From: Litoditis marina
Taxonomy: Eukaryota; Nematoda; Chromadorea; Rhabditida; Rhabditidae
Reading direction: 5' to 3'
Assembly (NCBI GenBank): GCA_964036275.1
Contig: OZ038433.1
Coordinates: forward strand, 28,131,485 to 28,195,484
DNA: 64,000 nt
Shown here: piece after piece, positions 45,109-57,133 of the stretch
Layout: the number at the start of each line of letters is the position of its first letter
Numbering within the stretch: the first letter of the stretch is position 1
The notes under the pieces: generated by a model
Database searches by the model: none
Seen by the model: only the letters and a program-made list of their open reading frames with translations
What the model was told of the DNA's origin: nothing
Position numbers and translations under genes: made by a program

Positions 45109-48100
45109 TCACCCCCCTATATATAGAGTTAAAAGCTTTTTACCGTTAACAAAAGTTGTTTCGATTAAGCTCATATCGCCATAGAACATACGTCTTAACA
45201 TTCCAAAAGTGCAAGATCAAAGGAAATCGATAATATTGATTTATCGATTTTTAATGCACAAAAGTTGAAAATGAGGCCTCTTTCTGATGGCTCTGGCTGG
45301 CGTGCCGCTAGAGATTATCACCAGTTATCCTTCCAGTAACTACATACTACATAAGCTCTATACAAAATTCGAATCAGATTGTCCCCACTGTTGTCTACAA
45401 CGAAGTTAACTTTAGCACTTTTTGCGAGGAGGGGGTTCAATGAAACCAAAAAGGTGCTTCGATTCTCTCCCACAAAAAGTATGTTACGTAGCTGACAACT
45501 GTTAGAAAGATAGTCGAGGCATTAGGGCTCAATTTGTTATTCTCGATTTTTATGAACATTTTTATGTAAAAGTGATGACGTCATCGATTTTATAACCTGA
45601 CAATGGCTCTACAGAATTTTGCATTGATTTCACCAAACGAAATGAACATGTTAGCCTAGCCACTAACCGCAATAACATGTCGACCACACAAACTTTTTGA
45701 GATTGACTGAGTTGAAAAAAGTTTCAAACTGCGAATAAGCATTTCGGTCGGTTTCAACATTCAGAAAAAGTTGTCAATTAGTGAAATGTCTAGCTTAGTG
45801 AGCTGATACATGGAAACCGTGAAATTGTTGCGTAGCTACATTGATTCGTTTTTTACAAACTTTTTCAATTTTTCGAGTCACTATTTATATTGTAGAACTC
45901 CCCAAAATGAATTAAATGAACGCATACTGACTGTGAATACTTGATAGGTAGTGACAATCATCGTGTGAAAAAATCTAAGAAAAATATGCATTTTTCATAG
46001 AAATCTCTCAAAAATCGATAATCCTGTAAGTTGGTTGAGGTGGCTCATCGGGTCACGTGACCGTAAACATCAATTTAAACTGTGTTAAACGATGAAATCT
46101 TGAATTCTTTTGACAGATTTTTGGTGAACAAAAATATGAAAAAACGATGACGTCATCGATTTCATTGTGAGCGATTGGCTGAATGAAACTCGATGAGATT
46201 TTGATAACATAAATGAACAATAAGAGTGGACAACATATTTCGACCAGAACCCCTCAGCACCATTTATCGATTGATTTATCGGCAATGGTTTGAAAAAAAT
46301 TTAGAATTGATAGTAACGCACTTTTTTTCGTCGATGATTTCCTTCAACCTTTGCATGTGGATGCTACCTAACATAAAAATCTACTATAAACTGACAGATA
46401 GTGAAAAAGTTGATTTATTGATTTTTGGCGAACGATAATGTGAAAAAACGATGACGTCATCGATTGCGTTCTGAGCGAGTGGCTGAATGGAATTCGTCTA
46501 AATTTTGATAACATAAATGAACAACAGCGATACAAAATATGTATCCATGAAAACTTGATACTACCATTTATCGATTGGTGATGACAGTTTCAAAAAAATT
46601 TAGAAGTCAAAATTTAGAAGTCGGCCGGTTGCAACTTTCAGAAAAAATCGTCAATTAGTAAAAACATCCACTTGGTGAGCTGTAGTCACGGCATAATCAA
46701 ACGTTTGCGAGCCTAAGTTAGTTAATTTTTTTTCGTCAATTTTGACGTTTTTTGGCTGTTTTTCCAGCATAAAACCAGAACTAATGTAACAGTGGTCCGT
46801 GCAGTCATAGTATGGGTTTGCCAACTAGAGACAACAATTTTGTTAATAGTTGGTCAAAAATAATATTCATTCGTTTTTGACCTTTGACCTTGCCTAAGGA
46901 AGGTCAAAAATTCAAACATGATTTTTTTTTTGCTTCCGACCTTTTCAAGACAAGCAGTAGTCATAATTTATCGTGAAAAAATTTCAAAAAATATCAATCC
47001 ATTCGCGAGTTATCAGGGTTTCAATTAAAACCCGTACTATGTACGGCGCACCTAGACCTCCATTTAAGCTATATTGCAGCTAACTTTCTGAGGTTTACTA
47101 CGGCTCTCTATATAAGACGACCAATTTCAAACTTTTCACAAAATCTGGCTTTTTCAGAGATTTACAGCTTTTTCTGTGAAGTAAATAGAAAAATCGGGTT
47201 TCTCCTGTTTCACGCGATTCTCTGTGAAATGTACCCCATTCTAACAATATTGGCAGATTTCACGCAATCGGGCCAAATCTGGAAATACATAGAGAATTTC
47301 AATATGAAATATTCATTGTTCGAACCATTGAAATTTTCAATTGAAATTTTTACTATAGATATTTTCAATAGGAAATATTCATAATAGAGAATTCCAATTG
47401 AAATTTTCTATGGTAATCAGTGGATCGCGGCAAAACTTGTAACCACCGGAATCGAACCTGCGACCTTGTGGTTATTAAGTGAGCACTCTACCACTGCGCC
47501 ACGAGAGCACAAATCAGGGCAGACAACTGCGCATAGTTATACCGAAGAATTGATGCCGCATTGACCGGTATATGAAGCTTCCTATCTCTCCAAAGGAATG
47601 TGTCACAATAGCGCAGCGGCTAGTGAGTCGGACTACAAAACTGAGGTCGCAGGTTCGAATCCTTTCACGGAATATTTTGTTCACATACTTCGCTAATATA
47701 AACTATGAATATTCCGTATTGAAATTATTCATAGTTAAAGGTGAAACTACGTTTGTGAATAATTGTTCTGGTTATGAAAAATTTCAATTGAAATTATTCA
47801 TAATGGAAAATTTCAATTGAAATTATTCATAATGGAAAATCTCAATACGAATTTTCCATATGAGTTTCTCTTATTGATAATTTCAATTGCTATTCTCTAT
47901 GAGTACCAAACACGCTGTCCTCATAGAAAATTTGAAGAAATGCCTCAAATCGGGTTTTCCTCTTAAATTGTAGCCTCTATATTTGTTTCACAGAAAGTGT
48001 TGTAAATCTGTAAAAAAGCCGAATTTTGTGAAAAGTTTGAAATTCGTCGTCTTATATGATCGCGAAGGTCGGAAACTTTCAGGATATGATAACAAGAATG

Positions 48101-48224
48101 TCATTGATGATCTACCAAAAAATCAGAGACCAAAGATCAAAAATCAAAAAGTTCGTATTTGATCTCAGAAATAGTGAAAACTATGAGATGCGGGGCGCGC
48201 GGCGGGAGCCGCGCGACCGGCTAG
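45109..48224 (+). mobile_element. Helitron body with distinct GC hairpin, 3.1 kb
   Basis: Starts TCACCCCCCTATATATAG and ends at a gcgcgcggc ggga gccgcgcg hairpin followed by gaccgg and CTAG at 48,221-48,224. Its first 430 bp are the inverse of 31,980-32,425, and a later part (46,080-46,990) resembles 20,900-21,880. It is interrupted by the 948-bp inverted-repeat element at 47,110-48,057. No satellite array and no gene are present. Confidence 0.5.
47110..48057. mobile_element. 948-bp terminal-inverted-repeat element, copy 1
   Basis: The outer ends ATATAAGACGACCAATTTCA and their complement extend about 60 bp with few mismatches. Inside are two tRNA-like modules in divergent orientation: minus at about 47,449-47,512 (A-box tggcgcagtggtagagtg, B-box ggttcgattcc) and plus at about 47,606-47,675 (A-box tagcgcagcggctagtgagt, B-box ggttcgaatcc). 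The rest is made of aatttcaattgaaa-type inverted motifs. A near-identical copy is at 50,994-51,940. No transposase is encoded. Confidence 0.75.
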
Positions 48225-48617
48225 TCAACCCCCCATACATAATGCTATATATCATTTTTGTGTGGACAAAATGTAGCTCCGATTTGGCTCATACTTCCAT
48301 ACAACATACCTCTAAGCATGCTAAGCGTGTGACCTTAACGTCAATCGATTATATTGATTTATCGATTTTTGGCGCGTTCGACTAAAAAATTTGGCACTGT
48401 TCCAACAGACTGTAGTCGGCCAGTCGTTGATGATTTCTGTCCATAACTCCATACTAATCATCTACCATGGTAGACCTTCACAGGGACACAGCAAAAATTC
48501 GCTAACATTCATCTACCGCAAAATTAGCTTTTCAACTTTTTCGAGAGTGAAACCAAAAAAGTGCTTCGATTCTTGCACGGAAAAAGTATGTTGTACAACT
48601 GACTACTGCCGGATACT

Positions 48618-48659
<42 letters not shown>

Positions 48660-48860
48660 TTTCCGTTGTGGATGCACACCAGTCTTTGATGCCGCAGCCT
48701 GCCAGGTATGTACTCTAATAGCGCAGTGATTGGCGCCCTACTAAGAATCGTTTGCTCGCAGTTTTGATTCGGGTGTGAGACAGAAATTGATAAATTTTGC
48801 ACCCACTATGTAACTTATATCCCTCTACAGTAATCACTCAAACTTCCAGGTCAAAGTTTG
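48225..48860 (+). mobile_element. Partial Helitron 5' end plus tRNA-like tail
   Basis: Begins TCAACCCCCCATACATAATG directly after CTAG. The first 330 bp match the starts of bodies at 23,344 and 29,140 (minus). After a (ta)n run at 48,618-48,656, the sequence (ctaatagcgcagtgattggc, then gttttgattcg) is tRNA-like and related to the arm at about 41,500-41,646. This is a composite of truncated repeats. Confidence 0.45.
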
Positions 48861-48942
48861 GTATGTTGACTTTTTGGATAGATTTCAAATTTTGATGGGG
48901 TCTTCTGCGCCTTGACTACTATAAACTCTCAAAGTTTGGAAC

Positions 48943-49140
48943 TCATACAATGAATGACACATTAGAAAAAGCCTCCTGAATATTTGACGAATTACTGTAG
49001 AAGAACATCGATTGGTGAAACAGAGTATACATAACCGTGAAGAGGTCGTGTATAATTTGTGTCATTGTTATTGAAACTCGTTGGCATCGTGCCAAGATTT
49101 TCGGATGACTATTGTTTAGAGCAGACATAAGTGTTCTAAG
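48943..49140 (-). pseudogene. Second SGNH-domain fragment
   Basis: The minus strand encodes NNSHPKILARCQRVS and TQIIHDLFTV, clearly the same segment as the fragment at 43,282, and runs further downstream. No neighbouring exons are found. It may be a dispersed gene fragment carried by transposons or a relic of tandem gene copies. Confidence 0.4.
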
Positions 49141-49149
49141 GAATTTTTC

Positions 49150-50993
49150 TCATTTACGTGTTCTAATAGGACTGGAAAACCGCTAATCGAGATTTGCAGT
49201 TATTTGAAAAACTTCAGAGCGGTGAAAAATAGCCGGGAGAATTTATAAACACGCTGCCAAGTCTAACGTACCGTTCAGTTACCTCCGACGGCGCGATTCT
49301 GTTTTGATTATCGAAAAACTATCTAAATAGACGTTTTCTCATGTTTTGATTTCGATTTATCTCATGTAAATAACACGCCGTTGCAATAAGCTCATATTGT
49401 ATCTGAGAGCTGTGTCTCAGCGAAGTGTCTCAGCGCTCACCGTCTAGCCAAACTATGTAGTTATCACCTGAATGAAGTAGTTTTACAATTCGATTTTTCT
49501 AACATGTTTCGCGTACCAACAGACAGCTACAACAATTACATTTCTATTCACCAGGAAATGTGAAATTTTGACTTAAAACGAATTTATAAAGGCAAGAAGA
49601 CGTCATATAATACGACTGTTACAAATGTAAGCATTATTGGTTGGGGTGGCAACAGATTACACAAGAACTGACCACACTCGCTGTAGTTCTATCAAGTTAA
49701 AAGAGAATGGAGAGCAACATGGTTATTCGTAAATGTGCTGTCTCCTACCTTTGATTGGACGCGTCGCATGTCGCGCGGCATTGTCATGTGAATGTCATGT
49801 GAACTGATCAAACTAATATACTATTTATCTGTGCTCTCTGATCTCAATACAGTTAACAGCCGCTCAAAACAAAACCTCTGCTCAAGTTGTGTTCCGATCT
49901 CCTTTAAACAAGTTATGTGAACTTTCAGGTGTCGTATATGCATGATACCATGACATACAAGAAGATACGGAAAGATAAACATCATAGATCACACCGTGGT
50001 GTACCGTTCTCTTTGAGAGTCTTCCTGAATGGATTGCCCCGGAATGGTTGTGGTTTGCTCTTTAGGAAACAGAACAACTTTTGGTTTTCGCTCCAAACAC
50101 ATCAAAATTAAACAGCAAACGAAACACAGTCGGGAATATACGACCTGGTCTGTTTCTCTAGAGCAATCTTAAATAAATCCAGTTATTCCCAATGATACTT
50201 CGGCATCGGGCGAATGCGTATTTTGAGAAATTCCATTACGTTTGCTACAAAAGCGAAAGAGGAGTTGAGGATAAGAGCACATCGCACAATACCAAGCAAA
50301 ACAAATACTTCCAAATGATCGTGTTTGTTACTCTTTTTCCAAATGTCATTTGATGAATGTAATGTGTATGTGAACTGAATAAAAGGAAACACAAGAACAC
50401 GAGTCTCAAAACGAGAAGAAGAAGTGCGAAAAAAATTAGGCTATATTCAGACATTATGAGGCCTTATCCAGATTCTGTTCAGATGGATACAGAATAAAAA
50501 TAAAACAGTATAGAGAGGGAGGGAGTATTTTGAAAACGACGAGACGGAACCGAGCGAAAGCGAAGGTTCATCTTGAACAAGCAAAAGCTAAACTTTGAAT
50601 TCACACAAAAAACGCTGTTTTTGCTTTCATAGTATTATGTGATAGTTATTCACATGTTACGGCGGAGAAAGTGAGAACTGAACAAACTGTTAAACTAACA
50701 ATTTATTTTTCCGTGAAGCCATAGTAAATTTTATTTCGTTCGCTTGACAAGTTTTATAATCAAAACGTTCAATCGGAATACCTGGAAAGTGCCTACATCA
50801 TTTATGTACGTTGTGCAAGATAACATCTGGGACCCATTTTTTTCTGAGCGGCCTTCGATACAGTTCGCACTTCAAAGAAAGCCTTTTCCTACTTTACAAA
50901 TCAATGGGTTGAGAGGGGCTACAATCAGGCAGTGAGAAAAGTTATTGATAGTTATGTGAAACGTGGTAAAGTGCAAAACGGTTGCGGTTTTCC
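49150..50993. other. Largely unassigned; weak coding candidates
   Basis: Nothing firm is seen in this stretch. At 50,454-50,245 (minus) an ATG-initiated frame of 69 codons has two hydrophobic segments (LIFFALLLLVLRLVFLCFLL and YLFCLVLCDVLLSS), compatible with the start of a nematode chemoreceptor-type membrane protein, but no continuation was found. At about 49,928-50,085 (plus), after TTTCAG, a basic peptide with KKIRKDKHHRSHRG is open. I recognise no family. Confidence 0.25.
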
Positions 50994-51940
50994 ATATAAG
51001 ATGACCAATTTCAAACTTTTCACAAAATCTGGATTTTTCACAGATTTACAGTTTTTTCTGTGAAGTAAATAGAATAATCGGGTTTCTCATTTTTTACGCG
51101 ATTTTCTGTGAAAATGTACCCCATTCTAACAATATTGGCAGATTTCACACAATCGGGCCATATCTGGAAATATATAGAGAATTTCAATATGAAATATTCA
51201 TTGTTCGAAACATTGAAATTTTCAATTGAAATTTTTACTTTAGATATTTTCAATAGGAAATATCCATAATAGAGAATTCCAATTGAAATTTTCTATGGTA
51301 ATCAGTGGATTACAGCAAAACTTGTAACCACCGAAATCGAACCTGCGACCTTGTGGTTATTGAGTGAGCACTACCACTGCGCCATGAGAGCACAAATCAG
51401 GGCAAACAACGGCGCATGCTTAAACCGGGGATTTGATGCCGCATTGACCGGTATATAAAGCTTCCTATCTCTCCGAAGAAATGTGTCACAATAGCGCAGC
51501 GGCTAGTGAGTCGGACTACGAAACTGAGGTCGCAGGTTCGAATCCTTTCACGGAATATTTTGTTCGCATACTCCGCTAATATAAACTATGAATATTCCGT
51601 ATTGAAATTATTCATAGTTAAAGGTGAAACTACATTTGTGAATAATTTTTCTGGTTATGAAATATTCCAATTGAAATTATTCATAATGGAAAATTTCAAT
51701 TGAAATTATTCATAATTGAAAATTTCAATACGAATTTTCCATATGAGTGTCTCTTATTGATAATTTCAATTGCTATTCTCAATGAGTACCAAACACGCTG
51801 TCCTCATAGAAAATCTGAAGAAATGCCTCTAATCGGGTTTTCCTCTTAAATTGTAGCCTCTATATTTGTTTCACAGAAAGTGTTGTAAATCTGTGATAAA
51901 GCCGAATTTTTTGAAAAGTTTGAAATTTGTCGTCTTATAT
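50994..51940. mobile_element. 948-bp terminal-inverted-repeat element, copy 2
   Basis: Same ends, same two divergent tRNA-like modules (about 51,335-51,395 minus and 51,488-51,556 plus) and same internal layout as copy 1, differing by scattered substitutions and a 2-bp loss in the minus module. The flanking sequences differ from copy 1 right outside ATATAAG/CTTATAT, which defines the termini. Confidence 0.75.
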
Positions 51941-52833
51941 ACTACGTGACTAAAGCATTTCCTTCTCGTGTATTTAGAACAATTCATCATGTTCTCAATG
52001 TATGAATGATACAACAAGTAAAATTTACTATATATTACGTATATCACATGCATATGTTTCCAGAGATAAATACACCTGGAGAGCAGTCAGGGAACACCAT
52101 CTCGTAACGTTATGAAGTGAACTAAATAAATCTTGAATCTTGAATATTGAAATCACATGAACTATACTTACAGTCAAATGCATGGTAAGGTCATTCGATA
52201 CGAATAAGATCTTGGGAGTTTGCAGAAATTACCACACAATTTGTGTTGTCTACAAGGTAATTTCATTCACTCGAACCACGACGTCAAAGAAAAAGAGAGA
52301 ACTTTAGAGCATTTTTCTTTATTAAACTCTGTGTCTGGAAAATCAATGAAATTGAATTAAAATGAAGTTGAAATTAGTGGAAAGTGGGACAACCAGCGAA
52401 TGTGGGAGTTGCGGTTGGTTTCACCCTTATTTCAGCAAAAAAAATGAACAAAGCGGTTTTTGTGAACAAAGCGGTTTTTCAGAAGTACTCTGATCAAACA
52501 TACAACACATAAATCCGCATAGCTCACTTTTTGCTATACTAGAATGACACTGAATGTCAATTATGATAATGAGTTAATAAATATTCTGTATAACAATCGA
52601 ATTAACTTATGAATTGATGTCTAAAAAAAAACAAATAAAACAACGAGTAATAAATAAATGTTCATATTTTTCAGAAGGAGAAAAAAGCGATTAGAAATGA
52701 GCACACAGGAACGTGAGATGTCTATTTACAAGGTGGTAGGGGTTACCTTAATGGGTTGATGTGATAACGGAAACCATGACGATCTACGTAAACATCAGAA
52801 ACAATTGGGACAAGATGAGAATGTAATTGATAG
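51941..52833. other. No firm gene; one possible small exon
   Basis: An AT-rich stretch. At 52,675-52,732, after ATTTTTCAG, an open segment encodes RRKKRLEMSTQEREMSIYK before a GTGGTA donor. It could be an exon of an unseen host gene interrupted by the LTR element just downstream, but this is one short frame only. Confidence 0.2.
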
Positions 52834-53328
52834 TGTTGTGTATTTTGCCCGTTATTGTTTACTCATAAGTGTGGTTGCTAATCACACTTGTACTCACCTC
52901 CAGTTTCCTTATAATCCTGTAGAACAATCTCTTATAATTAGATATTTATTCAATATACAACAATGAGAAAGATAATCACTTGCACGGTTGTCACAATAAC
53001 TTGCAATACGTACTCTTGTTTTATACAGAACTTGCACTCAATTAGCTAGATTAGAGGGGTAGAGGCGAAACGTACCACTTTCTGACTAAGAACTAGAGCG
53101 GACGCTTTTTATAGACAAGTGGGCGTGGCTCGACTATTCTAGAACACGTGAGAAATAGTATACAATATGCAGAGACTTAGACACGTTAGGGTGAGAGTGT
53201 GTGCGGGCGCAAGAGTGCCAGACCACTAGAGGCAGAAGCACGAGAGTTATAGATGTAGAGGACATTGCGCGAGGCGCAGAAATGACATAATAGTCACGTA
53301 GATGATTAGCATAATCAACTACACAACA
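52834..53328 (-). mobile_element. 3' LTR of a gypsy-like retrotransposon, 495 bp
   Basis: The ends are a 9-bp inverted repeat TGTTGTGTA...TACACAACA. On the minus strand the LTR is preceded by a polypurine tract AAAAGAGGAGG (53,339-53,329), the plus-strand primer expected just before a 3' LTR. No matching 5' LTR is present up to 57 kb, so the element is truncated on that side. Confidence 0.75.
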
Positions 53329-53339
53329 CCTCCTCTTTT

Positions 53340-55050
53340 GACTAAGAGAACGGGGCAAAAATAACAAAAGCTCTAAGTTAAGAAGAGAGAAACGTAGACT
53401 ACCAGAACAAGGCTGTAGACAGCTTCAGCCAAAAGGTAAACCAACAGATTGCTGTAGACAGCTTCAGCTATTGAACTATTTGCACAGGACCAAATAGAGT
53501 TAACCACGTAGAGGACTCCCCGCACGTAGACACGACATCGGAGGGACCCTCGTAGTTGACCATGACATCAGAACGACTCGATAGACCATTTTCTTCTTTC
53601 ACGACCACCCGGTTGGCACTCACAAAATTATCTCTCATTTCCATTTCATTTGCACTTGCACATACTTTTTGCACTGAGTCCAGAACTATCGACTTGCGAT
53701 TCACTTCCCGCTTGAAATTGCAATCACCGTTTGTGAACCATTTCCATAATCCCACGTGGATAAGTTCCCACTTTCGCATGCTTTCGCCATCATTCTCAAA
53801 TGATGTGCCAGATACTCACTTTGTCTCATCCAATCAAAACCAATCATACTTTTTGCTTCACTCACATATGCATAACCTGCACCATGTTGACCTCTTAAGA
53901 TGAGCTAACATTTCAATTGCCCAATTATTCGCATTCGAAATCCATTGGCATTGAGCACTCAAACTCTTGACTTTTCCTGTCTTGGTTTTCCAATTTGCTT
54001 CCAATCTTTCACATTCAATAATGTAACATCTGAACCAGTATCCATTTGGAATTGCATTGTAGAACCATTTACTTTCACAGGTAGGTAACGTCGCACTTTG
54101 TTATCTTTCGCATATACTTCTTCCCCCTTCAACAACAACTGAGTTGTTCACTCGGGTCGTACTATTGCTTGCACTGAACTTTTGAATCCTGTCACAAAAT
54201 CGCTCTTTGTGACCTACTCTATCGCACTTGTTGCACCTCACTTTTGGTACATTGCACTCAGATAATCTGTGACCTTGTTTGCCACAGTTCCAGCACTCAT
54301 AACTGAATGATTCAGGTTCACGTTGCGTACTAAACTTTCTGTCACTTCCATGTCGCGCAGCATCTTCTGATTTCACTTGATTCACTGTTTGAAGACTTCC
54401 TCCAATCAACTTAGAATCGCGTTTTATTGAAATCCACTTGTCACATTCTTTGTACAACTCTTTGAGACTCACTGTTTTACCGTTTGCCAACTCATGATCC
54501 AAAAACACGAGTAAGCGAGGTCGCAGATCTGTATCTCGACTTGATTTCAGACCTCTGCTTGATTACACCCATATAAGTCTCGACTTGATTACACTTATAT
54601 AAGTGCTTTCAATCCATCACTGTACAATGTATGTATGCTTGCTTTTTCACATTGTTCACTCACTCTTCCTGTGTACTGCAAGTAATCCTCGTTTTCATCT
54701 TTTCCATTGTCAAACAATGATATCTGGTAGTGAACACAGACGTCTTGACATCGAATAAATCTCGCAATGTTTTCACTGTATCATCAAAACCAATGTTTCC
54801 AGTAAATTCAGGTAAAACAGTCGTGTGTATCGCTCGAAAACATCATCAAATAACTTGCCGAGTAACAGTCGCACTCTTGCTTCCTTATCTAAGCTTGCAC
54901 CATCAATAGTAAATACATCACTGAACCGAAATTAACTCTCAAGTCAACTACCAAGTCAATATCACAGAGCGACGGTTTTTTGAAGGGACCTTCCCCACAC
55001 CTATCCTGTACCAGCTCTGTGATTCAAATCGAAAAATACTTCCGGAAAAG
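53340..55050 (-). pseudogene. Decayed gag-protease region of the LTR retrotransposon
   Basis: In minus-strand order: gag-like pieces in two frames (about 54,930-54,540, with FDDTVKTLRDLFDVKTS); an open frame 54,508-54,101 carrying two CCHC zinc knuckles (CWNCGKQGHRLSEC and CNKCDRVGHKERFC); and a retroviral-type aspartic protease with active-site D-T-G-S-D and RRYLPVKVNG before it (about 54,110-53,960). After the protease only about 600 bp remain before the polypurine tract, so reverse transcriptase, RNase H and integrase are deleted. Several frameshifts and stops are present. CCHC gag followed by protease is Ty3/gypsy order; the clade is not resolved. Confidence 0.65.
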
Positions 55051-55239
55051 ACGATTATCAGATTGATTACAAAAACAGTCTAAGTGCATTGAACTCTCAT
55101 TTGTCCATTATCACATACAAACTTAACAAAAGTCAATAACAATAAATAAACAAAAAATGAAACAAACTGAGAACTCAAAAATGTACTCACTAGAACGTCA
55201 GAAATCACCTATTTTACACGGTATTTAGAATATTCATTC

Positions 55240-57130
55240 AACGCATTCATGTATTTTGACACATTGTATCACATGGTGTTTTCTCAGCTTCATGCTTCAC
55301 GTACGGATTCAACGGGGAAAAGCTAATTTTCAAACATCTGTCAGAGCCCAGGCTTCGCGGATCCAAGTGCTTCCCAGGATATTTTTGAAGTCTTCGTGCC
55401 ATCTTGTTTTTGGGCGCCCAACTCGGCGCTTTTGGTTGTAGGGGAACCAGTGAAGCACCGTTGTGGACCAATTCCGGGTTCGGACCACTTTTTCGGCAAA
55501 TTTCCATTTTCTTCGTTTGACTTCATCGATCACATTCCGGAATCGGCTCACTCTGTGTAGCCTTTCATTTGTTTCCCCAAACTTCTTCTCATCATTTTTC
55601 TTGTTTCTACGGACCGTCGACTTCTGGTGTGTTCATCAAGGACCCAAACTTCTGACGCGTACAACATATGAGGGAGTACCACCATGTTGTACAACTTCGA
55701 CTTTTGTTTGATGGTTGCTGCACGACTGCCAAAGAACGTTTTGTACTTTGTAAAAGCGTTCCAAGCTGAGGATATGTTCTTGTTCACCATGGCTCTGTAG
55801 TCGATTGGAGTGGAAATTCGGCAGCCCAGATAGTTGAAAGTATCAACTCTCTCGATTTTTTGTCCTTGTATGCGGATTTCTCTGGTGACACCGGTGTTGG
55901 CCATGTTTTTCGTCTTTTTGAAATTGAGTTGCAGGCCGGCTTTTTCACTTTCTTCGATGACTTTCTTCAACATTCTTTCGGAGCCGGTTTTTGTTGCGGA
56001 AATCAGAACAATGTCATCAGCATATCCGAGCCATGCCAATTTCTCGCCATTTATTTGGATTCCGTCTTGCAAATCGGCAGTGTTGATAACCTTGTCGATC
56101 ACCAGGTTTATTAGCATGGAAGATAGAGTGCACCCCTGGCGTACGCCCTTGCTGATTTTGACCTCGACTTCTTCTTGGTTCATTTTGAAGTATGACTTTG
56201 AATCCTCGTACAGCTTGGCAACTAGGTGTATGATGTCATTTGGAACAGCTGCTCCTTCCATTGCCGACCAGAGAAACGAGTGTTTTACACTGTCAAAGGC
56301 TTTCTTGAAATCGATGAAGGCCAAATGAAGAGGCTGGTTGTGTTCATGACATCTTTCAACGATTTGCAGAAGTGTGAAAATTCGGGACGTGGTACTGTAT
56401 CTTTTCCGGAATCCTCCTTGACACACATTCAGATGATTCTCCAGCAATATCTCCAGACGATTGAGTATCACCTTTGTCAGAAGCTTGTAGACTGTGGACA
56501 AAAGCGATATTGGACGGTAGTTGGCGATGTTGTAGATGTCCCCACTTTTGAACAGGAGCTTGGTCACGGAAAAAGACAATCCATTTGGAATGTCAGGATT
56601 GGCCAGCATTTCGTTGAACATTGTGGTGATCTGAGGTACCAGCATATTTGAATGGTGAAGATTGTCCGCAGTCACTCGGTCGAGGCCAGGAGAAGTTCCC
56701 TTTCTCATTTCAGCAATGGCTTTTCGTATTTCGGATTCTAGGATTATGGGACATCCATCGGTTCTGTTGGGCACGTAATTTGCATATGTGGCGTCACTGT
56801 AGAGAGTTTCGTAAAAGGCTTTCACAACTTGTTTCATTCCATCAATTGATGTCTGTAAACGGCCTTGATCATCTTTGAGGCAGAAAAACCGTTGAATGTT
56901 CTTTGCTGCACAGGAATAGCATGTTGAGCAGGGTCATTTCTGTATGATCTTCTTTCTTCAAAGAGCTGCTCCGTGTTCACCGATATTGGATCAACGGGTA
57001 TTTCCGGAATTTTCGCGACATTTGATGCATTCGTGATGTTTCGGACAATATCTTCGTATGGCGGCTGGAGAGGATTCAAATAAATACGGAAAAAACAACA
57101 GTTAAAATGCTTAATTGAACTCAAAGGTGC
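55240..57130 (-). pseudogene. LINE reverse transcriptase, 5'-truncated and frameshifted
   Basis: The main frame (56,837-55,548) is a non-LTR reverse transcriptase: NYRPISLLSTVYKLLTK, then CQGGFRKRYST, FIDFKKAFDSV, GVRQGCTLSSMLI and the catalytic YADD (LGYADDIVLIS). A frameshift near 55,615 moves the C-terminus to another frame that ends with RRVGRPKTRW and GSTWIREAW, the usual RTE-type tail. Upstream, another shift near 56,900 separates the main frame from a segment with QLFEERRSYRNDP (57,070-56,920). The endonuclease domain is absent, consistent with 5' truncation on insertion. RTE-like assignment is by motif. Confidence 0.8.
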
Positions 57131-57133
57131 CAA

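Noticed and set aside
47449..47675. Two genuine tRNA genes
   Set aside because: A- and B-box motifs are present but acceptor and T-stems do not pair, and both modules recur identically inside a repeated element.
55834..56651. Long plus-strand frames over the LINE
   Set aside because: Antisense shadows of the reverse transcriptase frame.
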